Source of the DNA: Actinobacteria bacterium UBA2286
GTDB taxonomy: Bacteria > Actinomycetota > Coriobacteriia > Anaerosomatales > Anaerosomataceae
Length of the DNA: 9,650 bases
Direction of reading: 5' to 3'
Assembly (NCBI GenBank): GCA_002345925.1
Contig: DDWM01000034.1
Span: 1 to 9,650, forward strand
Part shown: positions 4,009-9,650 of the stretch, piece after piece
How the letters are laid out: each line of letters opens with the position of its first letter
How positions within the stretch are numbered: position 1 is the stretch's first letter
Notes under the pieces: model-generated
The model's database searches: none
Seen by the model: only the letters and a program-made list of their open reading frames with translations
What the model was told of the DNA's origin: nothing
Made by a program: the position numbers and the translations under genes

Positions 4009-6315
4009 GTGCAGTCCCGCGAAGCGACAGGTCGAACCAGAAGGCTACTGCTGACCCTCTACGCGATCCTCGCCGCTGCGTTGATCGCTTTCGGTGTCTT
4101 CTCCTACACCTCATATGAGGCTTCCCTGAACGAGCAGGTTCACGAGCGGCTTGCGGCCATCGCGAGCCTCAAGACAACCGAGATCTCGGCTTGGAGAGCG
4201 GAGCGAATCGGCGACGGTGAGCTCCTTCAGCGCACTCCCAGGTTAGGTGGTTTGGTGGAGCGGGCCCTGAGCGAACCGGATCAGGCAGCGGCCCGTGAAG
4301 AACTCATCCACTGGTTGCAGCAGGTTCAAAAGGCAAACGATTACTCGCAGGTCTCGCTGGTTGATGCCACAGGCAAGCGGGTACTCTCGGCATCGCCTGA
4401 GGGCGAAGTCGTCGATGAGGGGCTCACGCGTGAGGCCGCAGAAGCAATGGCGACAGGCAAAGTCACAATCGCTGACTTCCACCGAGACGGCTCGCTCGAG
4501 ACTCCGGTGCATCTCTCAGTTGCGGTACCGATAGTGAGCGAGGCGGCAGACGGGAAGCCTATCGCGGTCATCGCTATGAGGGTCGATCCCACCGTCTTCT
4601 TGTTTCCCTACATACAGCAATGGCCGGGTAATTCGCCGACGGCTGAAACGGTGCTCGTTGGGCGTGTCGGCGATGACGCTCTCTTCCTCAGCCAGCTAAG
4701 GCACGGAGCCGCACCGGCGGCGAGCATCAAGGTACCGCTGACGGCGACCGACGTACCGGCCGTTCAGGCTGCGCTTGGCCGTACAGGCGTAATGACTGGC
4801 GTCGATTATCAAGGTGTCCCTGTGGTGGCCGCCACCAAGCCGGTCCCTGATTCGCCTTGGGCAATCGTCGCGCGCATGGACGTCGCCGAAGTCTACACGC
4901 CTGTGAGGGCGCGCCTTCGCCTCACAATCGTTGCGGAGGTCATCATCCTCGGCGCGGGGCTCCTCGGCGTGTTGCATGTGTTGGGCCTGCAGTCGGTTCG
5001 GCTTGACCGGGAGCGCCTGGATGACGAGGCCAAGCACGCCTGGCTGGCGACTGCTGTCGACAGCAGCCTCAGCGAGGTGTACGTGGTTGATGTCGATAAG
5101 TTGGTGTTTGAATACGTGAACAGGGGCGCTCTCTTGAACATCGGTTACTCATCGGAAGAGATGAGCGCGATGTCGCCAGTTGATATCTTGCCGGAGCTGA
5201 CTGATGAATCCCTGGTGGCCGCAGTCCGACCGCTCCTTAGCGGCGAGCAGGAGCGAACCACTTTCAAGACGACCCATCGTCGGAAGGATGGTTCGGAGTA
5301 CCCTGTCGAAGCACACCTTCAGCTCGCTTCGCGCGAGGACAAGCAGCTTCTTCTGGTGAACGTCCATGACATCACGGAACGCCGGACGGCCGAGGCCAAA
5401 CTCCTTGAGCACCAGGAGCATCTCGAAGCTGAAGTCGCCGAGCGCACCCAAGAGCTTGCAGCGACCAACGAAGAGCTTGCAACTACCAACGAAGAGCTTG
5501 CAGCGATGAACGAGGAGTATGAGGCCTCAAACGAAGAGTTGAGGTCGCTCAACGCGGAGGCGATCGAGGCTGCCCGGGAGACAGAGCGACTGAACGCCGC
5601 GCTTGCCAAAGCGGACAACGCCAAGAGTGACTTCCTTGCCAGCATGAGCCATGAGCTTCGAACCCCGCTCAACTCCGTCATTGGCTTCTCTGATGTGATG
5701 TTGAAGGGCCTTGCGGGTGGCCTCAACGAAGAACAGCACCGCCAGATGGAGATGATCAACAACTCCGGGCGTCATCTCCTATTGCTGATCAACGACGTGC
5801 TCGATCTTTCCAAGATCGAGGCGGGTCGCATGGAGCCGACGCCTGAGTCGTTCGATCTGGCAACAGAGGCAGTACGCGCGCTTGAGTCGCTACGTCCTCA
5901 GGCAGACAAGAGTGGGTTAAGGCTTGAGGCCGCCGGCACCGAAGCGTCGTGCGAGATAGTCTCTGATTGCCGAATGGTGCGGCAGATTCTATTCAACCTG
6001 ATAAGCAACGCAGTCAAGTTCACAGCCGCAGGGTCGGTATCCGTCGAGGTCGTGGAGCGATCCGACTCTTGCGAAGTTCAGGTCACTGATACGGGTATTG
6101 GCATCGCCGGCGAAGATATGGCGAGAATATTCGACGCCTTCACTCAGGTCGGGATGAGGAACGACCATCCGGATGGCACCGGTCTCGGGCTTGCGGTCTC
6201 GTCAAGGCTGGCACAGCTCCTCGGCGGAGACCTGACGGTTCAGAGCACCTTAGGGGAAGGCTCCACATTCACGCTGACATTGCCGAAAGAACACAAGCCG
6301 AGCGGTGCTTCCTAG
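4009..6315 (+). CDS. Membrane sensor histidine kinase with Cache-like, PAS and coiled-coil regions
   Basis: This 768-residue sensor kinase has a first membrane helix at about residues 9-30, an extracytoplasmic region of about 270 residues resembling a double Cache ligand-binding domain, and a second helix at about 303-327. A PAS domain follows (about 340-460), then a long coiled coil (about 465-540), the HisKA motif S-H548-E-L-R-T-P, and the ATPase core: N667 in L-I-S-N-A-V-K-F, D694 in D-T-G-I-G-I, F-D-A-F-T-Q, and G-T-G-L-G-L (723-728). It would autophosphorylate H548 in response to an external small molecule and pass the phosphate to a response regulator. No receiver domain is fused and no regulator gene adjoins it, so it is an orphan. 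I chose GTG 4009 because GGAGGTG (3993-3999) sits 9 nt upstream; the GTG at 3997 lies inside that ribosome binding site. It diverges from amt-glnK, but no sequence evidence ties it to nitrogen. The ligand is unknown. Confidence 0.9.
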   Translation: MQSREATGRTRRLLLTLYAILAAALIAFGVFSYTSYEASLNEQVHERLAAIASLKTTEISAWRAERIGDGELLQRTPRLGGLVERALSEPDQAAAREELIHWLQQVQKANDYSQVSLVDATGKRVLSASPEGEVVDEGLTREAAEAMATGKVTIADFHRDGSLETPVHLSVAVPIVSEAADGKPIAVIAMRVDPTVFLFPYIQQWPGNSPTAETVLVGRVGDDALFLSQLRHGAAPAASIKVPLTATDVPAVQAALGRTGVMTGVDYQGVPVVAATKPVPDSPWAIVARMDVAEVYTPVRARLRLTIVAEVIILGAGLLGVLHVLGLQSVRLDRERLDDEAKHAWLATAVDSSLSEVYVVDVDKLVFEYVNRGALLNIGYSSEEMSAMSPVDILPELTDESLVAAVRPLLSGEQERTTFKTTHRRKDGSEYPVEAHLQLASREDKQLLLVNVHDITERRTAEAKLLEHQEHLEAEVAERTQELAATNEELATTNEELAAMNEEYEASNEELRSLNAEAIEAARETERLNAALAKADNAKSDFLASMSHELRTPLNSVIGFSDVMLKGLAGGLNEEQHRQMEMINNSGRHLLLLINDVLDLSKIEAGRMEPTPESFDLATEAVRALESLRPQADKSGLRLEAAGTEASCEIVSDCRMVRQILFNLISNAVKFTAAGSVSVEVVERSDSCEVQVTDTGIGIAGEDMARIFDAFTQVGMRNDHPDGTGLGLAVSSRLAQLLGGDLTVQSTLGEGSTFTLTLPKEHKPSGAS
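5452..5556 (+). repeat. Five tandem 21-bp repeats encoding heptads in the kinase coiled coil
   Basis: Five consecutive 21-bp units encode seven-residue repeats of the form E-L-A-x-T/M-N-E. Units 1-3 (5452-5472, 5473-5493, 5494-5514) are nearly identical at the DNA level, and units 4-5 (to 5556) have diverged. The period equals two helix turns, so each unit extends the coiled coil between PAS and HisKA without changing its phase. The pattern fits growth by tandem duplication. Confidence 0.85.
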
Positions 6316-6410
6316 CCCGTATGGTTGCTTGGCGCGGGGTTCGCTTCGTCTCTCTTGCGACCACTGGAGAAACGCGTGAAGCCCGTGAGGCACCACAAAT
6401 CTGCGCGGGG

Positions 6411-6419
6411 TGATATACT
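6411..6419 (+). promoter_or_regulatory. Extended -10 promoter of tRNA-Ala
   Basis: TGA-TATACT (6411-6419) fits an extended -10 element (TGn followed by TATACT, 5 of 6 to consensus) and ends 10 nt before the first base of the mature tRNA, leaving a very short 5' leader. No good -35 box is visible at the usual distance, which is normal for extended -10 promoters. The remainder of 6316-6410 shows no clear terminator for the kinase gene. Confidence 0.5.
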
Positions 6420-6429
6420 TCTGCGTCGC

Positions 6430-6505
6430 GGGGACGTAGCTCAGTTGGGAGAGCACCGGCTTTGCAAGCCGGGGGTCGAGGGTTCGAGCCCCTTCGTCTC
6501 CACCA
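6430..6505 (+). tRNA. tRNA-Ala, anticodon UGC
   Basis: This 76-nt tRNA has a complete cloverleaf: acceptor stem GGGGACG (6430-6436) with CGTCTCC (6495-6501) including one G-U; a D arm with AGTTGGGA; an anticodon stem CCGGC (6456-6460) with GCCGG (6468-6472) around TTTGCAA, giving anticodon TGC at 6463-6465; a T arm with GGTTCGAGCC; discriminator A6502; and an encoded CCA at 6503-6505. It reads GCA and the other GCN alanine codons. It is flanked by its own promoter and terminator, so it is a single-gene transcription unit. Confidence 0.97.
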
Positions 6506-6515
6506 TAGCAATGCC

Positions 6516-6553
6516 GCACGAGGTCGGATCACCGGCCTCGTGCTTCTTTTTTC
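6516..6553 (+). terminator. Rho-independent terminator of tRNA-Ala
   Basis: GCACGAGGTCGG (6516-6527) pairs with CCGGCCTCGTGC (6532-6543) around ATCA, a 12-bp stem with one G-U, followed by TTCTTTTTT (6544-6552). It begins 10 nt after the CCA end and is the clearest intrinsic terminator in the window. Confidence 0.92.
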
Positions 6554-6615
6554 GATGCCCTCCATGGGGGTACAACATCTCGTACGACCCATCACTGCTA
6601 AGAAGGAGACCTACT

Positions 6616-6978
6616 GTGTCAAAGGCGATTGGTTTTGTGGTGACGCACGCCCAGGACGATCCCGAGATGGCGACGCTGCCGATCATGCTCGCCATCGGCG
6701 GAATGACCATGGATGTCGAACCTGCGATCATTTTGCAGGGCGAAGGCGTCAGGCTGGCGGTAAGGGGATACGCCGAGACCGTGAATGCGGAAGGGCTCTC
6801 GCCGCTTGAGGACCTTCTCTCGGCTATCCTGGGATCCGGATATCAGATCATGGTCTGTTCGCCGTGCATGGAGATTCGCGGAATCCTTGAGTCTGATCTC
6901 CGTGAGGGGTTCTTTGTCGGCGGCGCAGCGAAGGTCATCGAGACTATGCTCCGTTGCGACAGCTTCGTTCGCTACTAG
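6616..6978 (+). CDS. DsrE/DsrF-like small protein with a CxxC
   Basis: This 120-residue protein of the DsrE/DsrF-like fold opens with a short strand (A-I-G-F-V-V-T), then a helix rich in M, A and I (about 18-30), a second strand V-E-P-A-I-I-L-Q-G-E-G-V at 34-45, and a late strand Y-Q-I-M-V followed by C81-S-P-C84 and M-E-I-R-G. That C-x-P-C at the end of a strand and start of a helix is common in stand-alone DsrE-family proteins, which carry sulfane sulfur or act in sulfur relay. C114 lies near the end. There is no signal peptide or membrane segment, so it is cytoplasmic. The start is GTG 6616, with AAGGAG (6603-6608) at 7 nt; the longer open frame upstream runs through the tRNA and its terminator and is not real. 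The amidotransferase gene follows after 47 bp on the same strand and may be co-transcribed. The exact substrate is unknown. Confidence 0.75.
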   Translation: MSKAIGFVVTHAQDDPEMATLPIMLAIGGMTMDVEPAIILQGEGVRLAVRGYAETVNAEGLSPLEDLLSAILGSGYQIMVCSPCMEIRGILESDLREGFFVGGAAKVIETMLRCDSFVRY

Positions 6979-7025
6979 GCCCCGGTGTCCAGAGTGTGCG
7001 GGCGGATTCCATGTAAGGGAGCGAT

Positions 7026-7745
7026 ATGCGCGTCCTCTTCTTCCAGCATGCACCGTTCGAAGGCCCTGGCGCGGTAGGCGCCTGGGCGGCAGCACGCGGG
7101 CACATGGCCCAGACCGTAATGGCCGTCACCGGAGAGTTCCCTCCGCCCTCGGCGTATGACCTCCTGGTGGTCTTAGGCGGCCCGATGGGTGCGAACGATG
7201 ATGCCGATCACGCTTGGCTTGCTGCCGAGAAATCCGCAATCCGCACCGCAGTCGATGCTGGAAAGCACGTCTTTGGGGTGTGTCTCGGCGCTCAGCTGGT
7301 GGCGAGCGTTCTGGGCGCCCGGGTCGGTCGGAATCCTGAGCTGGAAATCGGGTGGTTTCCTGTGACTCTGACTCCGGATGGCAGTGCGAGCCGAGTCTTC
7401 GGGGAGCTGCCCGTCGAGTTCATCGCTGGGCACTGGCACGGCGACACCTTCGAAATCCCTGAGGGCGCTGTGCGCACGGCCTTCAGCGCAGCGTGCCCGA
7501 ACCAGGCGTTCGAGTACGACGACGGACGGGTAGTGGGCGTGCAGTTTCACCTGGAGTGGGATGCCGATGGAGCCGAAGCGCTGGTCGAGAGCTGCTCGTC
7601 AGAGCTGGTTCCTGGGCCCACCGTTGCGACCGCCGAGGCATTTCTGGCAGGGGAGCGCGACCACGGGGCTAAATCGCGTAAACTTCTCTGTACGCTCCTC
7701 GACGGGATTCTCGCATCAACACGCTTAGGATCCAGACAACCATAG
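7026..7745 (+). CDS. Class I (type 1) glutamine amidotransferase, GuaA-like domain
   Basis: This 239-residue stand-alone class I glutamine amidotransferase would hydrolyse glutamine to deliver ammonia, or act as a gamma-glutamyl peptidase. The triad is visible: nucleophile C86 in G-V-C-L-G-A-Q, H175 in Q-F-H-L-E-W, and E177. The oxyanion segment L-G-G-P-M-G (50-55) and the conserved H-W-H-G-D-T (136-141) mark the YagK/GuaA-like subfamily of small amidotransferases often annotated 'type 1 glutamine amidotransferase' or 'GMP synthase-like'. No synthetase domain is fused or adjacent, so it is unlikely to be GMP synthase itself. The ATG has AAGGGAG (7015-7021) 4 nt upstream. The C-terminal extension of about 50 residues beyond the triad is helical. 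Its partner, if any, and substrate cannot be told from the sequence. Confidence 0.88.
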   Translation: MRVLFFQHAPFEGPGAVGAWAAARGHMAQTVMAVTGEFPPPSAYDLLVVLGGPMGANDDADHAWLAAEKSAIRTAVDAGKHVFGVCLGAQLVASVLGARVGRNPELEIGWFPVTLTPDGSASRVFGELPVEFIAGHWHGDTFEIPEGAVRTAFSAACPNQAFEYDDGRVVGVQFHLEWDADGAEALVESCSSELVPGPTVATAEAFLAGERDHGAKSRKLLCTLLDGILASTRLGSRQP

Positions 7746-7838
7746 ACGGCTGATTTCGGGGTGGTATGTCCCGACGGGCTCTGGTATGGATAGATAGTGC
7801 GCGTCTGTTGTAGCTCTCAGTGACGTCGCGGGGGAATC

Positions 7839-8777
7839 ATGAGCAGCATCGTTCAAGTCACGGACCTGGTGAAGCGTTTCGGCGACTTCACAGCTGTCGA
7901 TGGCGTTTCGTTCACTATCGAAGAGGGCGAGGTCTTCGGACTACTCGGCCCCAATGGCGCCGGCAAGACCACGACGATCTCGGTGATCTCATGTCTGCTT
8001 GACCCCGATGGCGGCGACGTTGTCGTTGGCGGACACTCGGTCAAGACCGCCGCAGTCAATGTGCGGCGTGAGTTAGGCGTCGTCCCGCAGGAGGTAGCCT
8101 TATACCCCACGCTGTCAGCTGCCGAGAACCTCGCGTTCTGGGGCCGGATGTACGGGCTTTCCGGTTCGGCGCTCAAGTCGGCCGTAGACGACGCCCTCGT
8201 TCTGGCCGGTCTTGAGGACCGCTCGAAGGAGCGCGTTGAGAAGTACTCGGGCGGCATGAGGCGCCGAATCAACATCGCGGCGGGCGTGCTGCACCGTCCA
8301 AAGGTGCTGCTCATGGATGAGCCGACAGTTGGTATCGATCCGCAGTCCCGGAACCATATCCTGGAGACGGTCAAGGAGCTCAATGCGAGCGGAATGACAG
8401 TGCTCTATACCAGTCACTACATGGAGGAAGTCGAGTTCCTTTGCGACCGAATCGCGATCATGGACCACGGCAAGATCATTGCGGTCGGCACACTCAACGA
8501 GCTGCGTGACGTCGTTGGCGGCATGGATGTCGTTTCGGTCAGTGTGAGCGAAGTGAGCGACAGCGTGATAGCAGCAGTCCGGCTCCTGAGCGGTGTCGAA
8601 AGCGCCGACAGCGCCGAAAGCAAACTGACCGTGCTCACGAAGAGCAGCGGCTCGATCCTCGGCAAGCTGGTTGCGACGCTAGAGTCCGAGGGCGCTCACG
8701 TCACTTCTGTCACCGTTGAGGAGCCGAACCTCGAAAGCGTCTTCCTCCACCTCACCGGCAAGAGCCTGCGGGACTGA
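7839..8777 (+). CDS. ABC-2 exporter ATP-binding protein
   Basis: This 312-residue ATPase of the DrrA/CcmA/NatA-type ABC exporters powers the permease encoded next. Motifs are Walker A G-P-N-G-A-G-K-T-T (37-45), Q-loop Q84, signature Y-S-G-G-M (136-140), Walker B V-L-L-M-D-E (156-161), D-loop G-I-D-P-Q (165-169) and switch H193. Residues after about 220 form the extra C-terminal domain usual in this subfamily (R-D-V-V-G-G, then the V-S-V-x-V/E-P-x-L-E-S-V-F-L tail). The ATG has only a weak GGGGGAA ribosome binding site, and the 93-bp gap upstream shows no sure promoter. The TGA is one base from the permease ATG (TGAGATG), so the two are coupled. Cargo cannot be named: drugs, lipids, peptides or ions are all known for this family. 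Confidence 0.95.
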   Translation: MSSIVQVTDLVKRFGDFTAVDGVSFTIEEGEVFGLLGPNGAGKTTTISVISCLLDPDGGDVVVGGHSVKTAAVNVRRELGVVPQEVALYPTLSAAENLAFWGRMYGLSGSALKSAVDDALVLAGLEDRSKERVEKYSGGMRRRINIAAGVLHRPKVLLMDEPTVGIDPQSRNHILETVKELNASGMTVLYTSHYMEEVEFLCDRIAIMDHGKIIAVGTLNELRDVVGGMDVVSVSVSEVSDSVIAAVRLLSGVESADSAESKLTVLTKSSGSILGKLVATLESEGAHVTSVTVEEPNLESVFLHLTGKSLRD

Positions 8778-8778
8778 G

Positions 8779-9650
8779 ATGCCTCGCCTGATCCACATAG
8801 CCGTCAAGGACGTGAAGACGCTGCTTCGGGATCGTGCCGCGTTCCTCATCATGCTCGGCATGCCGCTCGTGCTGATCTTCATTCTCGGCTCTGCGCTTGG
8901 TGGCGTCGGCGAGAGCGACAGCGTCGATATCCCGGTTGCAATAGTGAGCCAGGACGCCGGTGCCGAGGGCGCGCACTTTGCCGAGACGATCGCGGGCGTG
9001 AAGGAGCTGGAGTCGGTTTTCAACATTGAGGTCCGAGACGACCTCGCCGCCGTTCGCACAGAGGTCGAACGCGGGGACCTGACCGCCGCCCTCGTGATTC
9101 CCGCCGGCTTCAGCGATGCGCTCGCCGCGGGCGACCCCATCACGCTCGAGGTTCTGCAGGACCCGGGCTCGCAGCTGACAGCGGGCATTTGGGCCGGGGT
9201 GGCGCGTGCGGCGGCAGCGAACCTCTCGGCGGGGCAGATCGTTCGACTCACCGTGACGAACGTGATGGCCGAGGCGGGTGTTCCGCCAGCCGCACAGCAG
9301 ACTGATGGCGGCGAGCAGGCGATGACGTTTGACGCGGTCGGCGTCAAGGCGATTGAAATCGAACCTGAAAAGCAGATCACGATGATCGACTACTACGCCG
9401 CCGGACAGACCGGCATGTTCCTGATGTTCGGCGCGATGTTCGGGGCGTTCGCCTTCGTGCGTGAGCGCCGAGAGCAGACGCTCGCCCGAATGCTGTCCTC
9501 TCCTGCCACCAAGTTCGATGTTGTCGGAGGCAAGAGCCTCGGCATTCTGACCGTCGGAATCGTGCAGTTCTTCGTACTGTTCCTTGGCACGAAGTACCTC
9601 TTTGGAGTCGACTGGGGCCCCACGCCCGGCGGAATCATCATTGTCGGGGT
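8779..9650 (+). CDS. ABC-2 type permease (partial, runs off the right edge)
   Basis: The first 290 residues of an ABC-2 permease are present; family members usually have about 370-420. An amphipathic N-terminal helix with D-x-K-x-L-L-R-D-R (11-19) precedes a first membrane helix at about 20-42. A large extracytoplasmic domain (about 45-205) follows, including I-P-V-A-I-V (51-56) and A-A-L-V-I-P-A-G-F (103-111), motifs typical of the ABC2_membrane_3/YhgE-like group. Further membrane segments lie at about 208-227 and 252-275, separated by R-E-R-R-E-Q-T-L-A-R-M-L-S-S-P (228-242), the cytoplasmic coupling loop that contacts the ATPase. It is translated with the preceding ATPase. It is cut by the window, with no sign of a mutation. 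Confidence 0.93.
   Translation, partial: MPRLIHIAVKDVKTLLRDRAAFLIMLGMPLVLIFILGSALGGVGESDSVDIPVAIVSQDAGAEGAHFAETIAGVKELESVFNIEVRDDLAAVRTEVERGDLTAALVIPAGFSDALAAGDPITLEVLQDPGSQLTAGIWAGVARAAAANLSAGQIVRLTVTNVMAEAGVPPAAQQTDGGEQAMTFDAVGVKAIEIEPEKQITMIDYYAAGQTGMFLMFGAMFGAFAFVRERREQTLARMLSSPATKFDVVGGKSLGILTVGIVQFFVLFLGTKYLFGVDWGPTPGGIIIVG

Noticed and set aside
6325..6615. Open frame extending the DsrE-like gene upstream through the tRNA
   Set aside because: It translates the tRNA-Ala and its terminator (L-G-E-H-R-L-C-K-P-G-V-E is a typical tRNA shadow). A GTG with a good ribosome binding site at 6616 gives the normal protein length.
7762..7788. TGGTATG repeated twice with 20-bp spacing before the ABC genes
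   Set aside because: Seven-base words repeat easily by chance and no promoter can be placed with confidence, so I do not call an operator.

Overview
The window is moderately high-GC DNA with compact genes and short leaders. The mix of genes suggests a free-living, probably anaerobic or microaerobic bacterium that makes selenocysteine: a selenoprotein, a cyclic-glucan-synthase-like giant, amt-glnK, a large sensor kinase and a DsrE-like protein. An actinobacterial (Coriobacteriia-like) origin is my guess; no marker gene here settles it.

Left end (1-1250): the first 93 codons of a cyclic beta-1,2-glucan synthase/GH94-like protein run leftward off the edge. Divergent from it is the most notable gene of the window, at 451-1185. 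It looks like two adjacent ORFs, a rhodanese lipoprotein and a thioredoxin lacking its active site, but both lie in one frame, separated by a single TGA. That TGA sits exactly at the first cysteine of the thioredoxin CxxC (W-U-P-A-C). A 7-bp hairpin with a GGUCG loop follows 26 nt later, a textbook bacterial SECIS arrangement. I read the gene as one 244-residue secreted selenoprotein: lipobox, rhodanese, Sec-thioredoxin. An ATACC/GGTAT inverted repeat overlaps its promoter and resembles CsoR/CstR-family operators, which in other bacteria control persulfide-handling rhodaneses. A strong terminator closes the gene.

Middle (1250-4000): about 430 bp without a convincing gene is dense in perfect hairpins, two of them with GNRA-type loops, and may be an unidentified structured RNA or a relic of one. 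A bidirectional terminator separates it from a leftward amt-glnK operon (ammonium channel and its PII regulator, with stop and start codons abutting). The amt upstream region holds three further inverted repeats.

Right half (4000-9650): a rightward orphan sensor histidine kinase has a periplasmic Cache-like region, a PAS domain, a long heptad-repeat coiled coil and a HisKA-HATPase core. Next come tRNA-Ala(UGC) with its own extended -10 promoter and terminator, a DsrE-like protein with a CxxC, a class I glutamine amidotransferase, and an ABC exporter pair (ATPase plus ABC-2 permease). The permease runs off the right edge.
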